Source: Zygnema cylindricum
Lineage: Eukaryota > Streptophyta > Zygnematophyceae > Zygnematales > Zygnemataceae
NCBI GenBank assembly: GCA_037447655.1
Contig: JBBHKE010001546.1
Span: 1-64,000 of the forward strand
Length of the DNA: 64,000 nt
Direction: 5' to 3'
In this document: positions 22,576 to 35,528 of the stretch, one piece after another
Numbering within the stretch: position 1 is the first letter of the stretch
Layout: every line of letters starts with the position of its first letter
The notes under the pieces: model-generated
What the model was told of the DNA's origin: nothing
Database searches by the model: none
The model's input: the letters and a program-made list of their open reading frames with translations, nothing else
Position numbers and translations under genes: made by a program

Positions 22576-23512
22576 ACACTTTTAGTTGTTTAACTAGCGA
22601 AACGTACGTTTTTGTTTGTACCTTAGTTTTCTACATCAGTTTGAATAAAGTACACTTGTTTTGCGTCTCTTAGGGCGATTTCCCATGTAACCGAAACTTA
22701 GTTATGTAATTTTGTTTTTTAGCGAAGATTCTCCGTACAAGTTTCAGAGCATTCCGATATAACGCAATTAACTTGTTACTTTAAAAACTGACAGATGTAG
22801 ACGTGGGTGTAATTTGTGACAATTGTAGAAGACAAGAAAACTCGCGACAATCGATGACGTTTACAAAATAGCGACGGTTGTAGGCATCTATTTACTTGTG
22901 AGGGTGTAGATGTTTAGGGTTTGTGACATTTTGACGTCACGCTCAATTATGACAGTGTTGATGTCACAAATTCTAAAACATTCCGGCATGGTTTTCCGAT
23001 TTTGTTGTTAAGTCCTTTCTCACTCTACTTGCCATCAAAATACTCTGAAAGATAGTAAAAAGAAAGCTTTTTTATAGATATTTCATTTGATACCATTATT
23101 GACGTTTTTCATTGCAGGAATTGTGAGAAAGAGGCGGTAGTGGGGGAGGGAAAGTGAGAGGGGCGCTTTCACGAACTTCGCTTTTGCGAAATGACGTCCG
23201 TTGGTCGAAACCTGTCCACGACCCCTGTACGGAAAAAAGCGCACGGAAAAAAGTCATGCACGGGTTGGAAACGAGCAGTGGGTTTTTTATTTGTACTCCG
23301 CGCACAAAATTTGTCAAAATCCTCCAACGCGTGCGACAACATCTGCCTATTCGCTCACATCTTGAAAAAAATCAGTTAAATTACCTTGCGAGGTGATTTA
23401 ATTATAATTTTGAAGATGAGCTGGAAGGATGCGAAATTGGGTTGGAACGCGCTAGACGACAAACTACATCGTGCTGGATGACAAACTGCATTACATTTAA
23501 AGTTTAAAGGTA
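22560..23512 (+). repeat. Repeat R2, direct copy of R1
   Basis: See R1. The left end is fused to the third B12D stub exactly as in R1, so stub and repeat were duplicated as one unit. Confidence 0.8.
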
Positions 23513-23519
23513 ACACAAA

Positions 23520-26270
23520 TTGTATTGTGATAATTTCATTTTTTTTAAACGGTTGCGGATTTTCTTGTTGAGGGCTAAGTTTTAGAGGAAAAAGATAAAA
23601 GAGGACCCTAAATTTATCACATGGGAGAGTGCCCTTACATATCGGCTCATCTTATTTTTTTTAGTGTATGGAAACCTTTACCACTACCTGTTCAAACCTT
23701 GTAGTCATTATAACTAATTTTCCATAACGTTACCAAATTGTTGCTTCATCAGTGTCACCGTTTCACAATTTGTAAACGTCGAAATGTACATACACCTTAT
23801 TTATTGTCAATTTGTTTCAACATAAATTCCATATGCGTAATATTTTTTTTACCTCAATCTTGTCGTCCACCAATTTCGTCATTGACCATCATTCCTTATA
23901 CTTTGTTATCGTTTGCGATTCCAATTCTCTTGCGATGTACTGTAGTGTTATTTGTCCACTCTAAATGTAGAGCTACGGTTATCACTTAACCTGTTCACTC
24001 TGTACTTTGAAATCAATCTACCGATTATTAGGAGAAGATATATTTTCCTTACGTTTTTCCTTTTGTGCTATTCTTGTCCCTTTTTTGTTTTACTTTTTGT
24101 TTCCAATTTCTTTTTTGCCATGATTTTTTCTCTTTACCTTCGATATATTTCTGTGTTTTCTCTGTACTTTGCCCAATAAGTTATTTCTTTTTACAAAGAG
24201 TACCGATGGGTGGGCGTCTTAAGAGTGGTGTTTAGTTGGGCCTTTAAAGCATGACTTAACTACATAACACATTCATTTACGGAATAAGAGATGTTGGACC
24301 AATGTCATTACACAAGATTATGATGACACTCCACACTCTCTATATTTGGATATTACTAATATCACTTAACATGTTACACTATTATTCATGTCATGTCGTA
24401 AGGCGTCGGCGGGTATTATTGCTGAATCTTATACTAATAGGCTTGTATGTGATGTGACAAGTTTGTAATTTGGCGTAGAGCTCAAGGTACAATATGATCA
24501 AAGGCCGCACTACATTCACGTACGACACAACGGGAAACCGACGTGGAACTGGATTGCGGTTCGGCATCAGTTGTCAAGAACTCAAACGGCCCCAAACCTG
24601 ACAGGTGGCTAAGTCGTGAACCCTCGAAGGTTCATGCATTATTTTTGGTAGCGTAGGGAGAGTTTTTATCCTCGAGGTGTAGATGTAAGGCATTCCGAGG
24701 CGGCCATGCAGCGGCCGTCTATAGAAATTGGCAGCGTTTGCACATAAACACCTGCTTGCTCCTAGACATTCACGAATTAGTGTAGCTGTACGATAGGCAA
24801 CAGCATAGGATAAAAGCCATGTGGCTGCGTAGGAATAGTTGCAAATTACATCACGGGAATCCAACATTGGAGAGTTGTCATTTTCATGCAAATTTGCATT
24901 CTCGAGATTTGTCGAACCTTCTTGTTTCAGTTGGCATTTTCGGCAGCATATTTAGTATTAGTTATTTATTGAGTTAGGGTTTCGCTCTCTGAATCGTTAG
25001 TTTCTGGCTAGCTGTTGTCTCTGAGCTTTCTTATCTCTCTTTTTTGTACTAAAGCCCTTACCTAATATACCGGCGCAAGCCAGCCTGCAAGGTTTCCCTC
25101 CACAGTGTGTCTCACTTGACGTGGTCTATGAATTCTGGCGTGTGAGTCTTGTGTTTTATTGTTGTTGGTGCGCGGTTTCCGTCGCTTGTCTCCCTTTTCA
25201 TCTAACTTCGAGAGTGCCGGTTTTCTCGACGGCTTCAGTTGGTTAAGGAGAGTCTGTTGTCCGCTAGTTGGACTCTTGTAGGGAATATTGAAGACTTCAG
25301 GGCCTAGTGGCATCTGACGCAAATATTCTCGTGCTGTAATTTGTCTTTTTTTTTCAGTCAGCATTAACTGGTAGTTTTGTTTTCTTTTCCAGTCTAGTTG
25401 CTTTCTTTGGATTGCTTTAATCTGTTTTGATTCTCAATTTTTAGGGTTTTGTTGTTTGGTGGACTCTGAGTTTGATATTTCTGATTTTGTCTGTAAATTC
25501 GGTATAGTTTCCTCTTTCCGTCTACCTACCAGATTAACTCACTCAGAAAGCCTAGCACACCTAAAAACTTATAAAAATATATATATATATAGATATGTAT
25601 ATACATATACATATATACATATTTAAATATATAAATTAGGTTGCACGAATTATCACATAAAATTATAACTGCTTTAATAGTTGGGTAGAGCGTGGCTTAA
25701 AGTTGATACGCGTACCCTAACAGGCTACTAACTACTTTGACGTTGAGCTGTGGTGTGATTACGATAATTTGGGACTAGAGCATCGTTGGGAGACATTTAC
25801 AGTATCCTACTGGATGCTATCACTTTAGGTGAGTAACCGATCCTTGTGGGTGCAGGCGCGATATAGGATATCAAGTGTAATCGTTTTGGGGGTTAGAGAT
25901 CTTACCGAGGGCTGCATTATTTTTCTTCGCATAGGACATCATCGTTGCATGCTCCTAGATCTGACCTTGATCGGTCTTGTTTAACGATTTCGTGCTTTAT
26001 TACTTCTGGCCGTGTTGGCCCTGAATAGTTTCGTGCTTATTACATATGGCCGCAAGTGGCCTTGCATAGGTTGCCAACGGACTGGAATAATTAACAGTTT
26101 CCGGCTGGTACCACCAGAAGCTCTGGTTCTTACCGGGGGCCGCCCAGAGAGTCAATTACGGCCCGCTCTCTTTCAACATCTTTTCCAAACTCAACAGTTT
26201 AGTCGCCACTTTTAGGGTCACCCAGTGCGTCTAGATCTGGTCTTTTTTGGCTCCATGGGCCTACGTCATA
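23520..26270. other. No recognised gene
   Basis: Short frames lack family resemblance. An AT dinucleotide-rich tract is at about 25577-25640. The right part probably contains the 5' LTR and leader of the gypsy element that begins near 26278, but I could not define its ends. Confidence 0.4.
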
Positions 26271-26277
26271 TGTTTCT

Positions 26278-26591
26278 TTGTCTTCCACCCACTGTTCGGG
26301 GGAAGATTCGGACATCGACTCAATTGACATACAGGGTCTAGGGCTACCGCCATCAATTTTCTTAGTGAACAGTACCTTACACACTAATTCCTATCCTTCT
26401 AGCGTGGGCATGGCTTCATCCATGAACGTGGACACCGGAGGAGGAAAACATCATTTTTGTTTTCTGGTCTCAAGGACACCATGTCTTTGTCACACTTTCG
26501 CATGCTTTTCAATACCGAAATGCGTGACATTGCTTTTCGATAACAAGACCGTTATGACCTGCGGGTTGCTTTTTCTTTGCTAGGGAGATAT
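26278..26591 (+). pseudogene. Ty3/gypsy element, gag segment 1
   Basis: The opening frame (MSSTHCSGEDSDIDSIDIQG) looks like an acidic gag N-terminus. After a frameshift, frame 26400 onward reads LSHFRMLFNTEMRDIAFR, one stop (TAA), then DLRVAFSLLGRY up to the junction with element C. That frame continues without a gap in phase at 47829 (IRGSAISIYTRKYEE), beyond C. The gag identity rests on this continuity and on the zinc knuckles further on. Confidence 0.65.
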
Positions 26592-27662
26592 TGAAATTTT
26601 ATGAGTTCCATTTCCCCACAGAAATCGCAGACCTAAAGAAGCTTATCTAGATAGTGCCGACTCCAAGTTTATACAAACCCAAATGACTGACACCTTGACA
26701 GTCAGAACTCGTATATAACTACAACCCTGTGAAAGAAGACTTTTCTGTGTGCTCAGTTTCACCACAGAATGTCAAGCTTGAACATGTGTTTTGGACAACA
26801 TTCCCCACTTTGACTTTCCCTTAGAAATGCCGCCACCCTGGAAAAAAAAAACACTAACCAACTACTTCTGTGTGTAGCTTGGACTCCCCTGAGTTCGCAG
26901 AAAATCATTAAATTTGCTCCTCTGAGCAGTTAGTTATGGCTGGCTAAAGTTGGCCTATAAATATAAAAGGTCACCTGGAGAGAGGCGCCTCAAACACGCT
27001 AAGTCCCTTAACTCCTACTCACAACTACATACTACTCTACCCTCGGCTAATCAAAAGAGTGTATAGAACAAGAAGGTACAGTGGCCGATTGTACTTTTTG
27101 TACGTCCATTGTACAACATGGCCTTCTGGTTCACACTTGTCAATATAGGAGCCATCGTTCCTCCTCCCATCCTTTCCGGTGTCCAATGATGTGGCGCCAC
27201 GTGGCACAGCGCGCCGCTATTACCGAAAGCCGCGAAAGATTCATTCGGGTTTGGCGGGGGCGACGTCGTCCATCCGATCATGTATTTTACACGGTTAGAT
27301 TCGCGTCCGCGAGCGCCGTTTGACTATGCTATCGTTTCGTCAATTTTGGTTTGTTTAAGTGAAAGTGACGTTTGTGTGACACTTTAATTAATTGCCAGAC
27401 CATAAACGTATATCGTTTCGTTGACGCCTTAATGGTTAAGGCGTAGGTATCTAAAATACTTCGTAGACCCAAGCTCAAATCATGTTTAGGGCAACTTTTG
27501 GTAATCTATCAATCTGACTGCCTGTTTCTTTCTGACTATGGCGGCTGCCATGGTGACTCTCTCTCTCTCTCTTCACTCTAGAGTCTAATTTAAGAAGCGA
27601 ATATTAATTACTTCTTTTCAACATAGACAAATACAGACCTAAAAAATACACACATTTTAACA
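26592..27662 (-). repeat. 3' LTR of element C
   Basis: Starts TGTTAAAATG on the minus strand and ends AAATTTCA, 1071 bp. The adjoining purine-rich stretch (AGAAAATAAGGAGAG) is the polypurine tract. It has the GTAC-rich U3 and an antisense tRNA-like segment near 27430-27486. Confidence 0.88.
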
Positions 27663-27778
27663 CTCTCCTTATTTTCTAGTCTACTTCTCTTTCACCTCAC
27701 CTTTAATAACAAAACACAATTACATTTTTTTTTTCTTTTTCCTTTTTCTTTTCTCCTTATAAAACTTTAAGTGAATAT
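27663..27778 (-). pseudogene. Element C internal, 3' end
   Basis: A-rich sequence after the remnant ORF, matching the 3' end of element F's internal region (about 54735-54860). It ends where solo LTR D begins. Confidence 0.75.
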
Positions 27779-29851
27779 TATTGAAATTAATAGATTTTTA
27801 GAGTATTTTCTAAGTTTAAATATGTTAGTATAAAAGAAAAGAAAAGGACGGGCAGCCTGCCTCCACCTCCTCTCTCGAGCCCCCATACTTGTTGTAGTCA
27901 CTGAAGGATAGAGAGGGTGGTGGATGCAATTCTTTGTCCTCCATGGACTAGAAAATACAGGAAGCCTCTAGATAGTTTTTAACTAGCCCACTTTAAGCCA
28001 CAGCCACTGCTGCCCAAGTAATCAGGCTGACAATCTGTATGCACCTCTGTGCAGCCTAGACTCCCTTGAGTCCGTAAGAAAAAGAATCTTTGAAAACACC
28101 CAACCAGGCGATAAGTTATGAGGCAGTAAAAATGCCAATTTGTACAAACTCTCAAAGGGAGAGGTGACTACCTACCAAAATTTTCTAAGTCCTGATTCCC
28201 TCTAATAACTTCTATCTACTGAAGTATGGACCATCAGATTACTGTACCGTACCAAAAAGTACTACTGCCGGTATACCTTTTGTACGGCCTATGTACGACA
28301 AGGCTATTAAGCGGACGCGTGTCTGCTTTTTACTAGTCCGTACATTCCTCGGAATTCCTATGACCGAATGTCATCTCTCCACGTGGCTCCAGGTCATGCC
28401 AAGTCACAAAACGCCAAGGTGACCACTCCGGGATTTCGGCGATGATGTGCGCCGTCGGATTCGCAATGAGACACAATCGTATCCGTTATAAATACTTGCG
28501 CGATATTCGTTTAGTTGCCAAAAACATACGTGGTATTCGTTTTTGAAATGATGTCGTACTTCGTACTTTAATAAAATTGTATCTATGCACGCCGTATAGA
28601 GTTTTAGTTAAATGAATTTGTTCCTTTCTAAATGTATATATATATCTATCACATACTATAGCATTTAGCATTAGTCCTAGTCTAATAGGATAAAGTTGAC
28701 CGTTGTTGGTCAACCTGACGACTGGTAGGTACCGGGATCAAATCCCGGGTCCGTCATATACATTTTTAGAGTAACCTACTAAAAATAACTCCATGTTGGA
28801 CTAGGGCAGCCATGGATCAACCACCCTCTCTATCCTTCAGTGACTACAACAAGTATGGGGGGTAGAGAGAGGAGGTGGAGGTAGGCTGTCTGTCCTTTTT
28901 CTTTTTATATTAACATATTAAACCTAGAAAATATTGTAGAAATCTATCAATTTCAACAGTGGATCCATGGATGCCTTAGTTCAACAGGCAGTTATTTTTA
29001 GTAGGTTACTAAAAATATGCCCGACGGACCCGAGATTTGATCCCGATACCTGCGGTTCGTCAAGTTGGCCGATAACGGTCAGCTTTATCGTATTAGACTA
29101 CGACCAATGCTAAATGATATAGTATGTGATAGATATATATATATTTAGGGAGGAACAAATCTATTTAACTAAAACTCTATAGGGCATGCATAGATACAGT
29201 TTTATGAAAGTACAAAGTACGATTCTATTTCAAAACGGATACCTCGCATTTCGTTTCGACAGTGAAACAAATGTCTTGCAAGTATTTATAACGGCTAAGA
29301 TTGCGTCTCGCTATAAATCCAACGGCGCACATCATCGCCGAAATCTCGGAGTGGTCACCTTGGCGTTTTGTGACGTGGAATGACATGGAGCCATGTGGAG
29401 AGATGACATTCGGTCATGGGAATTCCGAGGAATCTACGGACGATTGAAAAGCAAACACGCGTCCGCTTAATAGCCTGTTCGTACATGGGCCGTACAAAAG
29501 GTACACGGCAGTAGTACTTTTTGGTACGGTACAGTAATCTGATTGGTCTGTACTTTAGTAGATAGAAGTTATTAGAGGGAATCAGGACTTAGAAAATTTT
29601 GATAGGTAGACCTCTCCCTTTGAGAGTTTGTACAAATTGGCATTTTTACTGCCACAAAACTTATCGGCTGGTTGGCCGTTTTCAGTGATTCTTTTTGCTA
29701 CGGACTCAGGGGAGTCCAGGCTACATAGGGGTGCAAACAAACTGTCATTTTGCCTTCCTGGATAGCATTGGTTGTGGCCTGATGTGGGTTAGTTAAATAC
29801 TATCTAGAGGCTTCTTGTATTGTGTGGTCCAATGGAGGACACAAAATTGCA
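27779..29851 (+). repeat. Solo LTR D (copy 1), interrupted by the solo LTR of element B
   Basis: D consists of 27779-27924 plus 28964-29851. It begins TATTGAAATTAATAG (a TGTTG start with one change) and ends AAAATTGCA, flanked by AATAT and AATAC, a near-perfect TSD within element C. There is no internal region, so it is an LTR-LTR recombination product. Confidence 0.85.
27925..28958 (-). repeat. Solo LTR of element B
   Basis: Full-length 1034-bp LTR flanked by GTGGA on both sides. Flanks and TSD are the same as those of the complete element B 2.3 kb to the right, so this is a second copy of the same insertion that has collapsed to one LTR. Confidence 0.9.
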
Positions 29852-30094
29852 AATACCCCCGTATTTGAAACAGTGCATTAGATGAACCAAAATAATAAAT
29901 GCATCACACATTTTATTTTGCATGCCATTTTTCATAAATCGAGGCTTTTGGAGCAAGGATTTTATCCACCTTATTTCTTTTTGATCCGAGGAAAATCTAG
30001 ATTCCCACTTGCATTTCAAACAGCAAGCCCTATCCCCAACCTGCAACACATACCCAGATTCTAACCCTTTTACAGGCACACCTTCATAAATGGC
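29852..30094 (-). pseudogene. Element C internal, duplicated copy of 38594-38836
   Basis: Encodes the collapsed RNase H remnant (PVKGLESGYVLQVGDRACC, WIKSLLQKPRFMKNGM) identically to the second copy 8742 bp away. It ends in ATGGC, the TSD of element A. Confidence 0.85.
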
Positions 30095-30223
30095 TGTTGA
30101 AATAAGTAGTTTTTTTTGTATTTTCTAGTTTAAAATAAATTAGCGGAAACATATATAAGAAATGATGGCAGCCTGCCTCCATCTCTTCTCTCTCTCCCCC
30201 ATACTTGTTGTAGTCACTGAAGG
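30095..30223 (+). repeat. First 129 bp of the LTR of element A, cut by the duplication breakpoint
   Basis: Matches 38837-38965 exactly, including the run of eight T that marks the 5' LTR of A. After a stretch of about 25 bp common to LTRs A and D (ending GTAGTCACTGAA) it switches to LTR D sequence. Confidence 0.9.
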
Positions 30224-30240
30224 ATAGAGAGGGTGGTGGA

Positions 30241-31273
30241 TGCAATTCTTTGTCCTCCATGGACTAGAAAATACAGGAAGCCTCTAGATAGTTTTTAACT
30301 AGCCCACTTTAAGCCACAGCCACTGCTGCCCAAGTAATCAGGCTGACAATCTGTATGCACCTCTGTGCAGCCTAGACTCCCTTGAGTCCGTAAGAAAAAG
30401 AATCTTTGAAAACACCCAACCAGGCGATAAGTTATGAGGCAGTAAAAATGCCAATTTGTACAAACTCTCAAAGGGAGAGGTGACTACCTACCAAAATTTT
30501 CTAAGTCCTGATTCCCTCTAATAACTTCTATCTACTAAAGTACGGACCAATCAGATTACTGTACTGTACCAAAAAGTACTACTGCCGGTATACCTTTTGT
30601 ACGGCCTATGTACGATAAGGCTATTAAGCAGACGCGTGTTTGCTTTTTATTAGTCCGTACATTCATAGGAATTCCTATGACCGAATGTCATCTCTCCACA
30701 TGGCTCCAGGTCATGCTACGTCACAAAACGCCAAGGTGACCACTCCGGGATTTCGGCGATGATGTGCGCCGTCGGATTCGCAATGAGACGCAATCATATC
30801 CGTTATAAATACTTGCGTGATATTCGTTTCGTTGCCAAAAACATACGTGGTATTCGTTTTTGAAATGATGTCGTACTTCGTACTTTAATAAAATTGTATC
30901 TATGCACGTCGCATAGAGTTTTAGTTAAATGAATTTGTTCCTTTCTAAATGTATATATATCTATCACATACTATAACATTTAGCATTGGTCCTAGTCTAA
31001 TAGGATAAAGTTGACCGCTGTCAGTCAACCTGACGACCAGTAGGTACCGGGATCAAATCTCGGGTCCGTCATATATATTTTTAGAGTAACCTACTAAAAA
31101 TAACTGCCTGTTGGACTAGGGCAGCCATGGATCAACCACCCTCTCTATCCTTCAGTGACTACAACAAGTATAGGGGGTAGAGAGAGGAGGTGGAGGCAAG
31201 CTGTGTGTCATTTTTTTTTTTATACTAACATATTAAACCTAAAATATACTCTAGAAATCTATCAATTTCAACA
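30241..31273 (-). repeat. 3' LTR of element B
   Basis: 1033 bp, TGTTGAAATTGATAG to ATTGCA. Nearly identical to the solo LTR at 27925 and the 5' LTR at 36666. Confidence 0.9.
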
Positions 31274-31823
31274 CTCCCTTTATTTTCTAGTTTAATTTAT
31301 TTTTTCTTTCAACCCATATTTTTCCCGACAATATTTTAATTTTGGAGAGAGCACTGGTTTGGTCATCATGTCAGCCACCATTTCTTCATCATGTCTATAC
31401 ACAGGATAAAAAATTTATTTTCAACTTTTTCTATTACGAAGCTTAATCTTATGTCCATATGTTTTGCTTTGAAATGGTGTTTTGGATTGGCTGCGATTAC
31501 GATTGCAACTTTATTATTTCAAAAGATTTCATGCACTCCCTCCTTCATATATCCTAGTTCTTGCAATAATGATTTCACCCACATTAGTTCTTTAACTGCA
31601 GAACAAGACGCCATATACTCAGCCTTGATAGTAGACTGAGCCACCACCTTTTGCTGTTTAATGTTCCAACAGCAAGCACCTTCCTCCACATACAAAACAT
31701 ATCCAGAAGTGCATCTTCTCATTGGTGCATCCCCATAACTGGCATCACTCCAAGTGGTGATATCAGTGTCTCCCCTCCCAAATGCAACCATAATTCTCTG
31801 GTTCCAACCAGATATCTCATGAC
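31274..31823 (-). pseudogene. Element B RNase H domain, 3' part
   Basis: Encodes TTWSDASYGDAPMRRCTSGY, ACCWNIKQQKVVAQST, KAEYMASCSAVKELMW and further pieces parallel to A. The catalytic Glu region reads IKAEYMA where A has MEAEYMA. Broken from the upstream part by solo LTR G. Confidence 0.88.
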
Positions 31824-31828
31824 TCTCT

Positions 31829-32875
31829 TGTAGAAATTAATGGTTTTTAAGTATTTTCTAGGTCTGAATAGAAATAAAGAAGCCGAGGCAGTCTACCTCT
31901 AACTTCTCTCTCCAACTCTCAAACTTGTCGCAGTCACTGAGAAATTGGAGAGGAAGCTAGAGCCATGGCTACCTAGGCTATCCTGAGGTTTACGGGAAAT
32001 TTATATTAGTCAAGGGATTAATTACTAAAAGGTATGTGCCGGCGACAGGATTTGATCCTGGTACCTGCCGGCCGTCAGAGAGTAGATAGCCGGTAGCCTT
32101 AGCCGTTAAGTCTAGAAGTAGTCTTACATAGTATATAGTACGATAATGATTTAAACATGTACACGTAGGATAAATCATTTAACTATAACTGTTAACGGGA
32201 TACATAGATATGGTAGTGTAAAAGTACGAATTGCGGTACGGATAAGAAATCAATACCGCGCATTGATTTCGTAGCGAAACAAATACCGCGCATGTATTTA
32301 TTACGACTACGATCAAATGAGAGTTTAATCGGACGGCCGGAATTAGCGCCGAGATCGCGGAAGGAGAATTCGGCGGTTTGTGGGCATCGCCACATCGGAT
32401 GACACGTGGCGATGTAACATTGGAGCGCGGCATCTCTGAGGATTAAAGTAGCGAATCTGAATATTCCACGTGTGGACATTAAGGGCATGTCGTACAGTGT
32501 CCGTACATAAAGTACACCGGCAGCTGTACTTTTGCGTACGGAATTGTATTCTGATTGGTTCCGTACATCAGTAGATAGAGTCTGTGAGAGAGATAGGACT
32601 TAGAAAAATTAGAAGATAGGACCCTCTCTCCCAGAGAGCTTCTGTACAAAAGGTCAACTTTGACCCTCCATAACTTACTACTCAGGGGAGCAAATTCAGA
32701 GATTCTTTTTGCTATCGACTCAGGGGAGTCTTGCCTTCACAAGGGTGAAGGTGGTTAGAGTATTTGTCTGCCAGGGTGGCAGTTATTTTTGCTTAAACAC
32801 AAAGGGGTCAAGATTATCCTAGAGGCTTCTTGGAAGCTGTCCACTATGAGGACTTATGGAGGTCTCAGAGTTACA
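31829..32875 (+). repeat. Solo LTR G inserted in element B, TSD TCTCT
   Basis: 1047 bp from TGTAGAAATTAATGG to GAGTTACA, flanked by TCTCT at 31824-31828 and 32876-32880. It has the GTAC cluster (about 32492-32570), the CTCAGGGGAG hairpin and the antisense T-arm-like hairpin (near 32045) of the related LTRs. The RNase H frame of B resumes across it. Confidence 0.88.
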
Positions 32876-32880
32876 TCTCT

Positions 32881-33136
32881 TGGCTGCCTCCCAGTCTCTC
32901 TTTCTAGGATCATTAAGACTCCTACTGAGTACTCCAACTGCTGCCGCTATGTCCGGCTTGGTACAGTTCATAAAGTAGATTAAACTTCCTACGACTTGTC
33001 TATAAGGGATAGACTTTATAAACTCTCTCTCCTCTAGACTCATCTGATCGTCTAAGATCATCATTCTTCCTTCTACACTCCCATCACTTACTTTTTTCAA
33101 GTCCATGGGAGTGGTACAATTGTTAGCATTTTCCAT
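32881..33136 (-). pseudogene. Element B, start of the RNase H-side frame
   Basis: Begins ATGGAAAATGCTAAC and reads MDLKKVSDG, YRQVVGSLIYFM, RSLNDPRKRDWEAAKR. It is one base out of phase (-1) with the reverse-transcriptase frame upstream, at the same place as in element A. Confidence 0.85.
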
Positions 33137-33762
33137 CTGAATTTCTCAAGCATATTACCTATTGCTTCTTTCTGAGTAAGTCCGATAATCTTCTTCCCCC
33201 TGTCTCTCTCCATTTGGATCCCCAAAATATATTTTGCCTCCCCTAAATCCTTCATATCAAATCTGCCCCTAAGATCTTTCTTCAGCCTATTGATCTTCTC
33301 CAAAGACTTACTCAACACAAGCAGATCACCCACATAAATTGCAATAAAAATGACACCATTCTCATCTTTAAACATATAGATAGAATGGTCAGAGCTGATC
33401 CGGATATATCCGAGATCGGTGAGAAACTCAATTAGTTTCTTATTCCACTGTCGAGGAGCCTGCTTCAGTCCATATAAGGATTTTATGAGCCTGAACACTT
33501 TACTCTCTTCTTCTTCTTCCACGAACCCCTCGGGTTGCCTCATAAAAATTTCTTCCTCTAACTCACCATTAAGAAAAGCTGTCTTAATGTCCATCTGGTG
33601 GATTTCCATGTCTTCCGCTGTTGCCAGACTGAGGAATATCCTTACTGAGGGGAACCGAACAACTGGAGCAAAGGTCTCCTCATAGTCAATCCCCTCTTTT
33701 TGAGTGAACCCTTTTGCTACTAATCGAGCCTTATATCTCTCAATGGTATTATCTTGGTTCAA
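33097..33762 (-). pseudogene. Element B reverse transcriptase
   Basis: RVT_2-type reverse transcriptase with RYKARLVAKGFTQKEGIDY, HQMDIKTAFLNGELEEEIF, KSLYGLKQAPRQWNKKL and IAIYVGDLLVLSKS. The catalytic YVDD box reads YVGD, so one essential Asp is lost. A stop upstream separates this piece from integrase. It reads past the RNase H phase and ends at 33097. Confidence 0.9.
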
Positions 33763-33876
33763 TTTTAGTTTAAATACCTATTTACACCCAAGAGGTTTTC
33801 TGTTTGGAGGACAATCCGCTAATTCCCAAGTATTTGCTTCCATGATAGAAGCCATCTCATCATTTATGGCTCTAAT

Positions 33877-34764
33877 CTATCTTTCTTTTTCTGGACTATT
33901 CACTGCCTCTGAGTAAGTCTTAGGCTCATCTGGGAGAGATAGCGTAGTTACCTTATGAGCAGCTTGTTTTTCCTGTATCGTTTTGCTGCTCCTCCTTCCT
34001 CCCTCAAACTCCGAAGCTGAAATGGATGGAAGTCTTAGATTTCTTCTCACTGTCTCATCGACTCCCCTGTCCATGGAAGCCGGTTCTTGTCCCGCTTCTT
34101 CTATCTCCTCGGAGTCCATAAGAGTATGTGAGGTTTCTGGTGAGTTTCCTATATCTTGGATCTCCCCTGAATCTGCAATCACGGTTTCACTCATGTCCCT
34201 TTTGCGAACGATCGAGTTCTCCTCACTTTCGGACTCAAATCTGATTCTTATCTTCCTTGTATATTTGAAGGGGTCTAATGACTTCCCTTCATCCATGACA
34301 ACTAAGTGTTTGACCAGAATGATATCTTTTTTTGGTAAGTCATAGACTCTATATCCTTTAACATCCTCATCATATCCCACAAAGTATCCAGGTTTTCCCT
34401 TAGCATCTAGTTTCCAGTTTTTCTTATCCGTGTCAAGACTGTAGACTTGGCTACCGAACACTTTAAGGTGTGACATATCTGGTTTCCTTCGAACCCATCT
34501 CTCATAAGGTGTCACTCCCTTTACAGCTGAGGTAAGGACTCTATTTTTAATATAGTTGGCACAATTCATTGCCTCTGCCCAAAATCTCTTTCCTATTTTC
34601 TTGTCGGCCAACATACTGCATGCACTATCTCCTAGTGTTCTATTCAACCTCTCAGCTACCCCATTTTGTTCCGGATTATATGGTACAGTTTTCTGGTGTT
34701 GCACTCCCTCATCTCTAAGATAGTCCTCAAACTGGTTAGAGGTATATTCCCCCCCCATTATCAC
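33877..34764 (-). pseudogene. Element B integrase (C-terminal part) and linker
   Basis: Contains YNPEQNGVAERLNRTLGDSA with the catalytic Glu, the KRFWAEAMNCANYI segment, HLKVFGSQVYSLD and the DVKGYRVYDLPKKD segment, then an acidic linker. A frame break near 34765 separates it from the Asp-containing core. Confidence 0.88.
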
Positions 34765-34883
34765 TTCTTATCCTCTTAATGGGGGTTTCATGCAACTTCT
34801 CACTCTAGGCTTTATATTCTTTGAAGTAAGTTGATGCTTCAGACTTATTTTTCAGAAAGTAGACTCTAGAGTATCTAGACCAA

Positions 34884-35528
34884 TCATCGGTTATTGTCAT
34901 CATAAACCACTTTCCTCCAACCGAAGGTACTTTTTGCAGTTTCCCAAATATCTTTGTGGACCAAATCTAACACTTTCTCACCTCTATATGTGGCGGCTTT
35001 GGGAAAGGGAAGTCTGTGAGCCTTACCTTGAGCACATCCACTACAATCATCCATCATTTCATTATCCCCAAACTGAATGCCTTCTACTACCCCAAGCTTT
35101 TTCATTTCCCTCAACCTATCAAAATGCACATGCCCCAACCGCTTATGCCAAATCATCAACTTAGGAACACCAACATAATAAGCATTTTTCTTTTCATTAC
35201 TCAAGTTAAGCCTTAACATTCCTTGGCTACCATTATCTGCCGTGAAGTAAACTTCATCCCTATACTTAGCTCTAAAGACTCCCTTTTTAGTGAAGGTATC
35301 AAACTCTTTGTCATCTAGCACAGACGTAGAGACAAGATTTTTACTCAGCTGAGGAATGTAGAGTACATCTGTGAATATAAGTATAGAAGTCTTACCATCC
35401 ACTAAGACCTTTAGATCTACTGATCCCACTAGATCTGTATTAACCACTCTCCCATCCCCATACTCTATCTCTATAGTAGGGATCTTTCTTAGTTTAGTGA
35501 AGAGTTTTTTATCACGACACATATGCAT
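34884..35528 (-). pseudogene. Element B protease end and GAG-pre-integrase
   Basis: Reads MHMCRDKKLFTKLRK after the DSGAS protease site, then LMIWHKRLGHVHFDRL and CSGCAQGKAHRLPF (the integrase zinc-binding region). Several frame breaks relative to A. Confidence 0.85.

Noticed and set aside
24574-24891. Minus-strand ORF of 105 codons
   Set aside because: No recognisable motif, no repeat context and no second copy. Not called.
24900-26277. 5' LTR of the gypsy element
   Set aside because: Expected here, but I found no match to the presumed 3' LTR after 62062 and no clear PBS, so no ends could be supported.
28486-28713. Repeated small ORFs at 28486, 29186, 37228 and 37928 as a conserved gene family
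   Set aside because: They lie within LTRs; their identity reflects recent segment duplication.
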